This document shows positions 16,168 to 25,058 of a stretch of DNA of 64,000 bases, in pieces. The DNA comes from Alistipes sp. GTDB taxonomy: Bacteria > Bacteroidota > Bacteroidia > Bacteroidales > Rikenellaceae. Position 1 is the stretch's first letter; each line of letters starts with the position of its first letter. The notes below the pieces were generated by a model. It made no database searches. It was not told where the DNA came from and saw only the letters and a list, made by a program, of their open reading frames with translations. Made by a program: the position numbers and the translations under genes. Location of the stretch: positions 1-64,000 of the forward strand of contig JAGBFA010000001.1 of NCBI GenBank assembly GCA_017936685.1, written 5' to 3'.

Positions 16168-17661
16168 ATGTTGCGAAAGATAAGAATCCTATTGGCCGTA
16201 GTCTGTTTCGTGTCGATCACGCTGCTGTTTCTCGATTTTACAGGCACGGTACATGCTTGGTTCGGCTGGCTTGCCAAGGTGCAGCTTCTGCCGGCCGTAT
16301 TGGCGGGCAATGCTGTAATTGTGGCCGCTCTTGCACTGCTGACGCTCCTGTTCGGGCGCGTCTACTGTTCGGTGATATGTCCTTTGGGTGTCATGCAGGA
16401 TTGCGTGGCATGGATCGGCAAGCGTACTAAGAAAAACCGTTACAGCTATTCGCCCGAGCGCAAATGGCTGCGTTACGGCATGTTCGTGCTGTTCATTGCA
16501 GCTATGATCGCGGGTGTCGGTTCTCTGGTGGCACTGCTTGCTCCGTACAGCGCGTACGGACGCATCGCCTCGAATCTGCTGGCTCCGCTGTGGGCGTGGG
16601 GCAATAACGTGCTGGCCTATTTTGCCGAGCGTGCCGACAGCTATGCCTTCTATTCGGTCGATGTATGGATCAAGAGTCTGACGACGCTGATCGTTGCCGC
16701 TGTGAGCTTCGTTGTGATTGCCGTTCTGGCATGGCGCAACGGACGCACATGGTGCAATACTGTATGTCCTGTGGGTACGCTGCTCGGTTTCTTGTCGCGC
16801 TTCTCGCTGCTGCGCCCGACGATCGATACCGAAAAGTGCAACAGTTGCGGCCTGTGTGCACGCAACTGCAAGGCGTCGTGCATCGACAGCAAGAACCACA
16901 AGATAGACTATTCGCGCTGCGTGGCCTGCATGGATTGTATAGACAAATGTCACAAGGGGGCGATATCTTACAGTCTGCGTAAAAAGACCGTGCAGCAGCA
17001 GGAGCAGCCGCAGCCCGCCGCCGAACCGAAAAATGCCGGCCGCCGCAATTTCCTTACCGGCATGGGCATGCTCGCCGCAACCTCGGCTCTGCGTGCGCAG
17101 GAGAAGGTGGTGGACGGAGGCCTGGCTGTTATTGCCGACAAGAAGATCCCCGCGCGCCAAACGCCGATCGTCCCGCCCGGTGCACGCAGCCTGAGCAATA
17201 TGGCCTCGCACTGCACCGGCTGTCAGCTGTGCGTGTCGGTGTGTCCCAACGGCGTGCTGCGTCCGTCGGGAGGTCTGATGACGCTTATGCAGCCCGAATC
17301 CTCTTACGAGCGCGGATATTGCCGTCCGGAGTGCACCAAGTGCTCGGAGGTGTGTCCGACGGGTGCCATACGCAAGATCACGCGCGCCGAGAAGTCGTCG
17401 ATACAGATAGGCCATGCCGTGTGGGTGGAGAGCAACTGCCTGCCCGTCACCGACGGCGTATATTGCGGCAGTTGTGCCCGTCATTGTCCTGCGGGAGCCA
17501 TAACCATGATACGTTACGATGCCGACGATCCCGATGCACCGAGAGTGCCGTCGGTCAACGTCGAGCGTTGCATCGGCTGCGGAGCCTGCGAGAATCTGTG
17601 TCCGGCGCGTCCGTTCAGTGCGATTTATGTCGAGGGACACGAACAACATAGAACCATATAA
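16168..17661 (+). CDS. NapH/NapG-like 4Fe-4S polyferredoxin with internal twin-arginine segment
   Basis: Membrane electron-transfer protein of 497 aa. The N-terminal half resembles NapH/NosR: about four membrane helices with CSVICP (C67, C71) and CNTVCP (C196, C200), then two cytoplasmic ferredoxin motifs (C224-C227-C230-C234 and C251-C254-C257-C261). At residues 292-310 a second targeting signal appears, RRNFLTG followed by MGMLAATSALRA, just like an N-terminal Tat signal. The C-terminal half (340-497) resembles NapG with four further cysteine clusters (from C349, C385, C433 and C468). The protein looks like NapH fused to NapG with its Tat signal retained as an internal transmembrane segment. 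It probably carries quinol electrons to an exported partner. The next genes encode a Tat-type reductase and TatA/TatC. Confidence 0.82.
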   Translation: MLRKIRILLAVVCFVSITLLFLDFTGTVHAWFGWLAKVQLLPAVLAGNAVIVAALALLTLLFGRVYCSVICPLGVMQDCVAWIGKRTKKNRYSYSPERKWLRYGMFVLFIAAMIAGVGSLVALLAPYSAYGRIASNLLAPLWAWGNNVLAYFAERADSYAFYSVDVWIKSLTTLIVAAVSFVVIAVLAWRNGRTWCNTVCPVGTLLGFLSRFSLLRPTIDTEKCNSCGLCARNCKASCIDSKNHKIDYSRCVACMDCIDKCHKGAISYSLRKKTVQQQEQPQPAAEPKNAGRRNFLTGMGMLAATSALRAQEKVVDGGLAVIADKKIPARQTPIVPPGARSLSNMASHCTGCQLCVSVCPNGVLRPSGGLMTLMQPESSYERGYCRPECTKCSEVCPTGAIRKITRAEKSSIQIGHAVWVESNCLPVTDGVYCGSCARHCPAGAITMIRYDADDPDAPRVPSVNVERCIGCGACENLCPARPFSAIYVEGHEQHRTI

Positions 17662-17671
17662 TCCGAAGCGT

Positions 17672-19093
17672 ATGAAGAACGATAATAATAAGAAGGGTAT
17701 CGACCGTCGCGAGTTTTTGAAGCGTATCGGTCTCGGGGCCGCCGTCGTATCGGCCGCTTCGGTGACGGGCTGCGGAGGAAAAGGCAGCGGTGCCGCACAG
17801 TCGGTCGCCGCAGCCGGCGATATTCCCACGGACAAGATGACATATCGCACCAATCCCAAGACCGGCGAGAAGGTGTCGCTACTCGGTTACGGCTGCATGC
17901 GCTGGCCGACGGTCGGCGATGAAAGCGGGCGAGACAGTGCCGAAGAGCTGGATCAGGAGCAGATAAACCGTCTGGTCGATTTTGCCATTGCACATGGTGT
18001 CAACTATTTCGATACTTCGCCGGCCTATTGCCGCGGACGGTCGGAACGGGCCACGGGTGTAGCTTTGAGTCGCCACCCGCGCGATTCGTATTTCATTGCC
18101 ACCAAGCTCTCCAATTTCGCGCCGTCGACATGGGGCCGCGAGGCTTCGATAGCGATGTATCGCAATTCGTTCAAGGAGTTGCAGGTGGATTACATCGACT
18201 ATATGCTGCTGCACGGCATAGGTATGGGCAACGGCATGCCCGACTTCGAGGCACGGTATATCGACAACGGAGTGCTGGATTTCCTGCTGGCCGAGCGCGA
18301 GGCGGGGCGCATACGCAATCTCGGATTCTCGTATCACGGCGACATAGCCGTGTTCAACCGGCTGCTGGCCGAGCACGACAAGTATAAGTGGGACTTCGTG
18401 CAGATACAGCTCAATTATGTCGACTGGAAACATGCCAAGCAGACCAACGAGCGCAATACCGATGCCGAGTACCTCTACGGTGAGCTGGCCAAACGCAATA
18501 TTCCGGCAATCATCATGGAGCCGCTGTTGGGCGGCCGCCTGTCGAATGTTCACGACCATATCGCAGCCAAGTTGCGCGAGCGTCGTCACGACATGAGCGT
18601 GGCCTCGTGGGCATTCCGTTTTGCAGGGTCGTTCCCGGGCGTGCTGACGGTGTTGAGCGGCATGACCTATATGGAGCATTTGCAAGACAACCTGCGGACG
18701 TTCGCGCCGCTCGATCCGCTTACGGACGACGACCGTGAGTTTCTCGAAGAGACGGCACAGGCCCTGCTGCGGTATCCGACCATACCGTGCAACGACTGCA
18801 AGTATTGCATGCCGTGTCCGTTCGGACTGGATATTCCGGGCATACTGCTCCATTTCAACAAGTGCATCAACGAAGGACGCATGCCGTCGTCGTCGCGCGA
18901 TGCGGGTTACGCAAAGGCGCGGCGGGAGTTTCTGATCGGATACGACCGCTCAGTGCCACGGCTGCGGCAGGCCGATCACTGCATCGGCTGCAATCAGTGC
19001 GTGCATCATTGTCCGCAGAGCATCAACATTCCTGCGCAGATGCGGCGCATAGACCATTTCGTCGAAGATCTGAAACAGGGACGCGAGTTTTGA
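17672..19093 (+). CDS. Tat-exported aldo/keto reductase lipoprotein with C-terminal ferredoxin
   Basis: This 473-aa protein opens with a twin-arginine signal, DRREFLK (R12, R13), a hydrophobic stretch and the lipobox SVTGC (C34), so it is predicted to be exported folded and lipid-anchored. The body is an aldo/keto reductase barrel (LGYGCMRWP, VNYFDTSPAY), with MLLHG and QIQLNYVDW later. The C-terminus adds cysteine motifs CNDCKYCMPCP and CIGCNQCVHHCP for iron-sulfur clusters. The frame extends 5' to 17519, but that overlaps the previous gene; the ATG at 17672, 10 nt after its stop, starts the signal. It likely receives electrons from the polyferredoxin; the substrate is unknown. Confidence 0.82.
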   Translation: MKNDNNKKGIDRREFLKRIGLGAAVVSAASVTGCGGKGSGAAQSVAAAGDIPTDKMTYRTNPKTGEKVSLLGYGCMRWPTVGDESGRDSAEELDQEQINRLVDFAIAHGVNYFDTSPAYCRGRSERATGVALSRHPRDSYFIATKLSNFAPSTWGREASIAMYRNSFKELQVDYIDYMLLHGIGMGNGMPDFEARYIDNGVLDFLLAEREAGRIRNLGFSYHGDIAVFNRLLAEHDKYKWDFVQIQLNYVDWKHAKQTNERNTDAEYLYGELAKRNIPAIIMEPLLGGRLSNVHDHIAAKLRERRHDMSVASWAFRFAGSFPGVLTVLSGMTYMEHLQDNLRTFAPLDPLTDDDREFLEETAQALLRYPTIPCNDCKYCMPCPFGLDIPGILLHFNKCINEGRMPSSSRDAGYAKARREFLIGYDRSVPRLRQADHCIGCNQCVHHCPQSINIPAQMRRIDHFVEDLKQGREF

Positions 19094-19119
19094 AACGTAA
19101 ATAAAACATACAATATATT

Positions 19120-19341
19120 ATGACGAACATGAATTTGCTTTTTCTCGGCGGCGTAGGCTTTCAGGAGGTGCTGCTGATAGTGCTGGTTATATTGCTGCTG
19201 TTCGGCGGCAAGAAGATTCCCGAGCTGATGAAGGGACTGGGACGTGGCGTCAGGTCGTTCAAGGAGGGTATGAATGGCGTCGGCGACGAGCCGAAGACCG
19301 ACGACAAGGCCGACAAGAGCGACAAGGAGCCGGAGAAGTAG
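19120..19341 (+). CDS. tatA: Sec-independent translocase subunit TatA
   Basis: This 73-aa protein has one N-terminal membrane helix ([15 protein letters not shown]), the conserved FGGKKIPEL hinge, an amphipathic helix ([12 protein letters not shown]) and an acidic/lysine tail. TatA oligomerises to let folded proteins cross the membrane. An alternative start is the ATG at 19129. No TatB gene is present, as in minimal TatA/TatC systems. It is placed between the Tat substrate gene (26 nt gap) and tatC (7 nt gap). Confidence 0.92.
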   Translation: MTNMNLLFLGGVGFQEVLLIVLVILLLFGGKKIPELMKGLGRGVRSFKEGMNGVGDEPKTDDKADKSDKEPEK

Positions 19342-19348
19342 GGTAGCC

Positions 19349-20119
19349 ATGTCTGCCGAGACAAGACAACAATCTTTCTGGGAGCATCTCGGCGAGCTGC
19401 GGCAGGCGATAGTGAGGATCGTTGTCGTGACTCTGCTGTTTGCCGTTGCGGCGTTTGTGCTCAAAGACGCTCTCTTTGCGGTGATACTCGCGCCGCGGAG
19501 TCCCGATTTCGTGACTTACCGCCTGCTTTATGCCGTGAGCGGATTGGTGACCGAAGTCGAATCTGCGGATTTCTCGGTGCAGCTGATCAACACGGGGCTT
19601 GCCGAGCAGTTCATCATTCACATGAAAGCCGCCTTGTGTGCCGGCTTTATATGTGCATCGCCATACGCGCTTTATCAGCTGTTCCGCTTCGTTTCGCCGG
19701 CACTCTATGCCGACGAACGCCGCTATGCCGTGCGCGTGGTGGGGTGCGGCTACGTCATGTTCATGCTCGGCGTGCTGGTGAGCTACTTTCTGATCTTTCC
19801 GCTGACATTCCGTTTCTTGGGCACCTATCAGGTCGAGGCCTCCGTGGAGAACATGATCACGCTGCGATCATACATATCCACTCTTATGGTGATGTCGTTA
19901 GCTATGGGATTGGTGTTCGAGATCCCTGTATTGGCGTGGCTCTTCTCCAAACTCGGATTCATCTCGGCCGACTTCATGCGCCGCTATCGCCGGCATGCGG
20001 TCGTTGCTATTCTCATCGTCGCAGCCGTCATAACCCCCACGGCCGATATATTCACCCTCTCGATCGTGGCACTGCCCATGTGGCTGCTCTACGAGTTGAG
20101 CATATATCTTATAAAATAA
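19349..20119 (+). CDS. tatC: Sec-independent translocase subunit TatC
   Basis: TatC is the receptor for twin-arginine signals. This 256-aa protein has six membrane helices and the N-terminal motif FWEHLGELRQ typical of the family. The open frame reaches back to 19274 inside tatA; the ATG at 19349 (MSAETRQQ) is chosen because it precedes the conserved motif by the usual distance. It is the last gene before a bidirectional terminator. Together with tatA it could form a dedicated export unit for the redox proteins encoded just upstream. Confidence 0.92.
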   Translation: MSAETRQQSFWEHLGELRQAIVRIVVVTLLFAVAAFVLKDALFAVILAPRSPDFVTYRLLYAVSGLVTEVESADFSVQLINTGLAEQFIIHMKAALCAGFICASPYALYQLFRFVSPALYADERRYAVRVVGCGYVMFMLGVLVSYFLIFPLTFRFLGTYQVEASVENMITLRSYISTLMVMSLAMGLVFEIPVLAWLFSKLGFISADFMRRYRRHAVVAILIVAAVITPTADIFTLSIVALPMWLLYELSIYLIK

Positions 20120-20124
20120 AAAAG

Positions 20125-20158
20125 CAGCGTACCGAAATATATCCGGTACGCTGTTGTT
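20125..20158. terminator. Bidirectional terminator between tatC and nitroreductase
   Basis: A perfect 10-bp stem (CAGCGTACCG with CGGTACGCTG) has an A-rich left flank and a T-rich right flank, so it can serve both convergent genes. Confidence 0.8.
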
Positions 20159-20178
20159 TCAGATGGCGCAGCAGTGCG

Positions 20179-20820
20179 CTATTTCATTATCAGATCGTCG
20201 AGCCGCACCTTGGGAACATAGTGTTTGCCGTCGCTGCGATAGTAGGCGTGGCTATGTGAGGCCTCGATCTCCACAAGTTCGATGTTCTCACTGCCGCGGC
20301 CTATGGCGACGATCATCAGCGGATCGTATTCGAGATTGAAAATCCGACGGATACGCTCCTTATCGAAAGCACAGATGCAGATACCGTTCAACCCGATCTC
20401 CACCGCTTGCAGCAGCATGCTTTGCGCCGATATGCCCAGGTCGATGTCGACGTAACGGCTCTCCTCGACAGTCGAACAGATAATGATGTAGGCGTTGGGT
20501 TCGGTGCCGGGCAGCGGCAGATGCAGCTGCGGCAGTGCCCCGCCCAATCGTATGTTCTCCGTCACGAGATGCGCCTCGTCGGCCAGTACGGGACGAAATC
20601 TCAGCACCTGCTGGTTGCGTGCCGAGGGGATCTTCGTGTTGACTGCTATGATCTTTCGCAACTGGTCTTCGCGTACCTTGAAGCCTGCATCGTAGCCTCG
20701 ATGACTGCGATTTTTCACCAATAGCCGTTGCAGTGCAGCCGAGGACTTATGCACGGTACTTGCCGTTTTTGGTTGGGACATGTAGTCTTCCATCTTGCGA
20801 CCTAAATAGTTGTCTGCCAT
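20179..20820 (-). CDS. Nitroreductase family protein
   Basis: This 213-aa FMN-dependent oxidoreductase-type protein has the family features NRSHRGYDAGFKV near residue 37, SARNQQVLRFRPV near 67, an aromatic/hydrophobic helix with ISAQSMLLQAVEIGLNG and the closing AIGRG. It is presumably cytoplasmic and reduces quinones, nitro compounds or similar acceptors with NAD(P)H; the natural substrate is not known. It lies 97 nt downstream of the UDP-glucose dehydrogenase gene on the same strand and may share its transcript. Confidence 0.8.
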   Translation of the reverse strand: MADNYLGRKMEDYMSQPKTASTVHKSSAALQRLLVKNRSHRGYDAGFKVREDQLRKIIAVNTKIPSARNQQVLRFRPVLADEAHLVTENIRLGGALPQLHLPLPGTEPNAYIIICSTVEESRYVDIDLGISAQSMLLQAVEIGLNGICICAFDKERIRRIFNLEYDPLMIVAIGRGSENIELVEIEASHSHAYYRSDGKHYVPKVRLDDLIMK

Positions 20821-20917
20821 ATATCTGTGTTTTATTTACGTGTTAAGATCCCCGATATGCTCCGATCTTGTTTGTCTGTCGATGTTTCGCGCATAAGGCA
20901 TGACATCGGCTGCGAGA

Positions 20918-22225
20918 TCAATCGCGTTCGAATATGTCGCGCGTATAAACCTTCTCTTTTACGTCGTCGAGTGTCGAATCGTAGCGATTGGCGATGATGG
21001 TATCGCTCTGCGACTTGAATGCGGCAAGATCGTTTACCACGCGGCTGCCGAAGAAAGTCGTGCCCTCTTCGAGCGCGGGTTCGTAGATGATGATCTCGGC
21101 ACCTTTGGCCTTGATGCGTTTCATTACACCCTGGATCGACGACTGGCGGAAGTTGTCGGAATTGGTTTTCATTGTCAGACGATAGACTCCGATGGTGCAG
21201 CGACGCTCCTCCGAGGCATCGTAGTCGCTGTTGCGGTAGTAATCGTAATATCCTGCCTGCGACAACACCCGATCGGCGATGAACTCCTTGCGTGTGCGGT
21301 TGCTCTCGATGATTGCCGTCATCATATTCTGCGGCACATCGGAGTAGTTGGCCAGCAGTTGCTTCGTGTCTTTGGGCAGGCAGTAGCCGCCGTAACCGAA
21401 CGAGGGATTGTTGTAGTGCATGCCGATGCGCGGATCGAGACAGACACCCTCTATTATCGAGCGCGTGTCCAGCCCCTTCATCTCGGCGTATGTGTCTAAC
21501 TCGTTGAAGTAGCTTACGCGCAGGGCCAGATAGGTGTTGGCGAAGAGCTTGACGGCCTCGGCCTCGGTCAAACCCATGAAAAGCGTGTCGATATTCTGCT
21601 TGATGGCACCCTGCCGCAGCAGTCCGGCAAATGTACGGGCAGCCTCTTCGAGAGCGGGAATATCTGCCACACGGCCGATGGCCTCGTCCTGCTCGGACGA
21701 TCGGTTGCCGTCGGAGATTCGGGGACAGCCGACGATGATGCGGCTGGGGTAGAGGTTGTCGTACAGGGCTTTCGACTCGCGCAGAAACTCCGGCGAGAAG
21801 AGAAGATTGAGTCGTGAGACACCCTGTCGGGCATACTTGGCATATAGACTGCGGCAATAACCTACGGGAACGGTCGACTTGATTATCATCACCGCCGAGG
21901 GGTTTACGCGCAGCACCGTGTCGATGACCGACTCCACGGCCGAGGTGTCGAAGAAGTTTTTATGGCTGTCGTAGTTGGTCGGGGCGGCGATAACCACAAT
22001 CTCCGCGCTACGATATGCCGACTCGGCATCGAGCGTGGCTGTCAGATCGAGCGGCTTTTCGGCAAAGTATTTTTCGATGTATTCGTCTTGAATCGGCGAA
22101 CGGCGGCGGTTGATAAGTGCCACCCTGTCCGCCACTATATCTACGGCCGTCACCTTGTTATATTGTGCCAGCAACGTGGCCATTGAAAGGCCTACATAGC
22201 CGGTTCCTGCTACTGCTATTTTCAT
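20918..22225 (-). CDS. ugd: UDP-glucose 6-dehydrogenase
   Basis: The enzyme oxidises UDP-glucose to UDP-glucuronate with two NAD+, supplying precursors for capsule, exopolysaccharide or lipopolysaccharide. The 435-aa sequence begins with the NAD-binding GTGYVGLS and has [17 protein letters not shown] and the catalytic cysteine in [10 protein letters not shown]. Length is usual for the Bacteroidota/short UGD type. A promoter lies upstream at 22302-22333. No other capsule genes are close by. Confidence 0.92.
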   Translation of the reverse strand: MKIAVAGTGYVGLSMATLLAQYNKVTAVDIVADRVALINRRRSPIQDEYIEKYFAEKPLDLTATLDAESAYRSAEIVVIAAPTNYDSHKNFFDTSAVESVIDTVLRVNPSAVMIIKSTVPVGYCRSLYAKYARQGVSRLNLLFSPEFLRESKALYDNLYPSRIIVGCPRISDGNRSSEQDEAIGRVADIPALEEAARTFAGLLRQGAIKQNIDTLFMGLTEAEAVKLFANTYLALRVSYFNELDTYAEMKGLDTRSIIEGVCLDPRIGMHYNNPSFGYGGYCLPKDTKQLLANYSDVPQNMMTAIIESNRTRKEFIADRVLSQAGYYDYYRNSDYDASEERRCTIGVYRLTMKTNSDNFRQSSIQGVMKRIKAKGAEIIIYEPALEEGTTFFGSRVVNDLAAFKSQSDTIIANRYDSTLDDVKEKVYTRDIFERD

Positions 22226-22301
22226 GTTTCTGTGTATTAATAAAGCCGATATCGAAAATCGACTCTGCCGCTGTCATTCCCTTCGCTGAAATAACAGTGT
22301 T

Positions 22302-22333
22302 CAAATGTAGGCTGTTTTCGGCAAATATTCAAA
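22302..22333 (-). promoter_or_regulatory. Promoter of ugd
   Basis: On the minus strand, TTG (22330-22332), a 20-bp spacer and TACATTTG (22302-22309), giving a leader of about 70 nt. Confidence 0.7.
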
Positions 22334-22502
22334 TTTTCGACCGTTTTAATGCTTTATCTGCATGCGCAGTTTATCTCATTGCCATTGCCCGAGCAAATCC
22401 GACTCTCGCCTCGGCTTATCGAAACGGTAACAGTCCAGTGGGGTAATCCGGATTTTCGATATTAATGATGGCTATGTACAGCCGGCAATCTATATGCCGA
22501 CA

Positions 22503-22565
22503 TTATTTTATTGTATCGTAATCCTTGCAAATCTCGTATAATTATCATAACTTGCAGGGAGAAAG
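22503..22565 (+). repeat. Direct repeat copy 1, promoter-like, left edge of the island
   Basis: About 60 bp recur at 25922-25984 with only about five substitutions before a short indel. The copy contains TTG (22525-22527), a 20-bp spacer and TAACTTG (22548-22554), close to the Bacteroidota promoter pattern. It probably drives the gene at 22657. The remainder of the 431-bp gap after ugd shows the ugd promoter and nothing else recognisable. Confidence 0.65.
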
Positions 22566-22656
22566 CCGCCTGTCTCCATGTGTAACCGGAGTGCTTGATT
22601 ATTGGACCCATAGCAAGTGAAGAAACAACTTATCCATTAATAGAATTATTTGGTTA

Positions 22657-23325
22657 ATGAGAAAATATGTAATTTATGTGATTATAGCGTTATTTTTATG
22701 TCCGTTATATGGCACTGCAAAAAGACGCAATGCGGCAAAACGCAGAGAGAACAATCATAGTGCGCTCTTGTATTGTCGAGAGTTCGGACCGTTAGAAAAA
22801 GGGTTTGTATATCTGTTCTGTGATACGCTGAATAAGACATTCGTCTTTATGGAGAGTTATCATGACCGTACGTCATCTGCCGAATACGGGACTTGCCGAA
22901 TAAATGGAGATACATTGATTTTGACTCCCGTTGTATACAGTGATACATTTTTACGGTTATTCGAGTATGTAAAAGCGAATACAGACCTTAGTGATGATCA
23001 AATTAACAAAGAGCTTGATATGGTCTTCCATGGTAAATATTGGCCTGAATTGCCTTCCGATACGATTAAGTCTTTGGCTGATGAATGGTGGGAATTAAGG
23101 TTTAAACCGGTTGAACGTCCGATATTCAGAGTTAGAGACAGTATAATTAACAATATTGCAAACTATCCCGAATATCGTTATATAATGAAGCGGCATAAAC
23201 TGATCAACATAACAGCAAAGGAGGTTTACCCGGAAAATGTCTGGCAGCAGGAGCTATACAGGGTCGATTTACCTGTTCCTGATGAGTATGATGTTTTAGA
23301 AAATAGATTTGAAATTATTAGATAA
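22657..23325 (+). CDS. Hypothetical secreted protein, 222 aa
   Basis: An N-terminal signal peptide (YVIYVIIALFLCPLYGTA) precedes a soluble domain. Residues near 85-95 read YGTCRINGDTLILTP, a beta-hairpin signature that also occurs in the proteins at 23329 and 27190, so these three appear related. No named family was recognised. Base composition is clearly richer in A and T than the flanking core genes. It is the first gene of the island, 3 nt before the next one. An envelope or periplasmic role, possibly as an immunity-type protein, is only an inference. Confidence 0.65.
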   Translation: MRKYVIYVIIALFLCPLYGTAKRRNAAKRRENNHSALLYCREFGPLEKGFVYLFCDTLNKTFVFMESYHDRTSSAEYGTCRINGDTLILTPVVYSDTFLRLFEYVKANTDLSDDQINKELDMVFHGKYWPELPSDTIKSLADEWWELRFKPVERPIFRVRDSIINNIANYPEYRYIMKRHKLINITAKEVYPENVWQQELYRVDLPVPDEYDVLENRFEIIR

Positions 23326-23328
23326 GAT

Positions 23329-23958
23329 ATGATAAAACGAATATTATTCTTAGTTACTTGTATAAGCGCGGGAATAGTTAATGCACAAACTGTTGATTCT
23401 GTTGTATATATTTTCGATCACCGTGCTTTACATGTAAAAATGATCTTATATGATAACGGAGAGTTCAAATATACCAAACAATACGAAATAGGAGGAGAAA
23501 TACCTACATATGGCCATTGGAAACGATGCGATAATAAGCTTATACTATCACGTGAACCATCGGATAAAGACTTTAAGGTAAAAGAGATTGGAAAGGCTCC
23601 TAAAAACAGAATGTTTTTTTATGCCAGGAGAAGTTATAACAGTCCTATAAGCAATTATAGATTTCATGGTATAACAACGGATAAACAGGATACCATCATT
23701 TTACAGAGCGATTTCTCAGGACGATTAACGGTTAACTGCCGCATTAAAGCATTTTGGATTACACATTTAGGAGATACTTCTCCGACATATAAACTATCAG
23801 AGAATACTAACGAAGTATATATTACATTTAACGGCGAACGAGAATTTCATGACGAAGAGTGGATATTCGAACATGAAGACACTCTTCGGCCGCGTAATGA
23901 ACAAGGGGAACTTTTGAAGTACGTTCTGACTCGGCAGAAATACGATGAAGAGGAATAA
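23329..23958 (+). CDS. Hypothetical secreted protein, 209 aa
   Basis: The signal peptide (ILFLVTCISAGIVNAQ) is followed by a beta-rich domain. It contains YGHWKRCDNKLILSRE, which aligns with the YGTCRINGDTLILTP segment of the preceding protein, suggesting an old duplication. The start ATG follows the previous stop by 3 nt. No catalytic motif or known family was seen. Codon use is AT-rich, as in the rest of the island. Confidence 0.65.
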   Translation: MIKRILFLVTCISAGIVNAQTVDSVVYIFDHRALHVKMILYDNGEFKYTKQYEIGGEIPTYGHWKRCDNKLILSREPSDKDFKVKEIGKAPKNRMFFYARRSYNSPISNYRFHGITTDKQDTIILQSDFSGRLTVNCRIKAFWITHLGDTSPTYKLSENTNEVYITFNGEREFHDEEWIFEHEDTLRPRNEQGELLKYVLTRQKYDEEE

Positions 23959-24014
23959 TGTATGAATCCGGCCGGCAGGCTCTTTGGTGCATGCGTTGAA
24001 AATATCTTTTAGCC

Positions 24015-24731
24015 ATGAAAAATCCCATATTATTAGTCGTATATTTTACTATACTTTGCAGTACGACATTGGCACAACATCAAACGTTGTATAACAACAT
24101 AGAGTTTCGCACGGAAGATATTTGTGTCAAGAGCGTATATGCCGAGTATCTCGGTGTGGGCAAAGACATATATGCCGATGATATGGCCATAAGCGAGGTT
24201 GTGGGCTATATGCCGCATACATCGATGGATTTTATGTTTGACAATTCGAGATACTACGTATCGATGCATACCGCTTTATTACAGAGACTCGATAATGTCC
24301 CTCTTCACAGCATATTAAAATTATCCGTTACTTTTTATAAAGGCATCGACGATGGCAATAACAACCCGTTTGCTGTAATAACCGATATTACACCCATTGC
24401 AGTAACAGACATATATGAGGGCCTGTGCTTTAATAATAATAGATATACGAAAGAGTTTCAGGCAACTTTTTGTGGGTGCAGTTCTGATATACCCAATAAT
24501 CTATTGCCCGAGGTAAACGATAATATTGATGTGGAGTTACGATCCGTGATCTATTTCCGGCATCATGACAATGCTTATGCTTTGCCATCTATATTTGACT
24601 GCGAAGCTTTGAGTTCTATTGAGAAGTTCGACAGAATGGTGATTCGAATAGAATTTTATGAAAATATACACGCAAAGAATGCAGGTATGATCCCATACGC
24701 CGTTATTACGGGCATTACGACTAAACTATAA
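24015..24731 (+). CDS. Hypothetical secreted protein with internal duplication, 238 aa
   Basis: A signal peptide ending in TTLAQ leads into two related units. The first ends ILKLSVTFYKGI...NPFAVITDIT (about residues 98-127) and the second ends MVIRIEFYENI...IPYAVITGIT (about 206-235). Each unit is roughly 105 residues. The repeat implies duplication of a small beta domain. No family was recognised. It is followed 9 nt later by a small cytosolic-type gene. Confidence 0.62.
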   Translation: MKNPILLVVYFTILCSTTLAQHQTLYNNIEFRTEDICVKSVYAEYLGVGKDIYADDMAISEVVGYMPHTSMDFMFDNSRYYVSMHTALLQRLDNVPLHSILKLSVTFYKGIDDGNNNPFAVITDITPIAVTDIYEGLCFNNNRYTKEFQATFCGCSSDIPNNLLPEVNDNIDVELRSVIYFRHHDNAYALPSIFDCEALSSIEKFDRMVIRIEFYENIHAKNAGMIPYAVITGITTKL

Positions 24732-24740
24732 ACATAAATT

Positions 24741-25046
24741 ATGAAATATAACTATTTGATAGTCGATGCATATTTGAATGGCACCGGTGTTAGAGATAAA
24801 TATAACGAAGGATATATCGATCTCGAACACTTGAATATTAGTACTGGACTCGTGTCCGATATTAAAAATTGGTTATCGGCGTATTGGGAAGAGTACTACC
24901 GTGGGTATAATGATAGTGCCCGCATGCGCGAACTGGATAAGATCGGTAAAGCATTGGCACTTAGGTTACAGCACGATTTACCGCATGCCAAGGTAGAATA
25001 TTTCTCCGATGTTGAGATGAAATTATATTTATCCGAGGAGTTGTAA
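24741..25046 (+). CDS. Hypothetical cytosolic protein, 101 aa
   Basis: A small acidic protein without signal peptide or membrane segment. Predicted helices include IKNWLSAYWEEYYRGY and RMRELDKIGKALALRL. It is one of the few non-exported proteins in the island and lies between a secreted protein gene (9 nt gap) and a lipoprotein gene (12 nt gap). Its size and helical acidic character resemble immunity or antitoxin-like proteins, but this is a guess from context. No family was recognised. Confidence 0.6.
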   Translation: MKYNYLIVDAYLNGTGVRDKYNEGYIDLEHLNISTGLVSDIKNWLSAYWEEYYRGYNDSARMRELDKIGKALALRLQHDLPHAKVEYFSDVEMKLYLSEEL

Positions 25047-25058
25047 ACCGTTTTCACT

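Noticed and set aside
22226..22500. Attachment-site duplicate of the tRNA-Asp 3' end
   Set aside because: No copy of the tRNA end was visible by reading this stretch.
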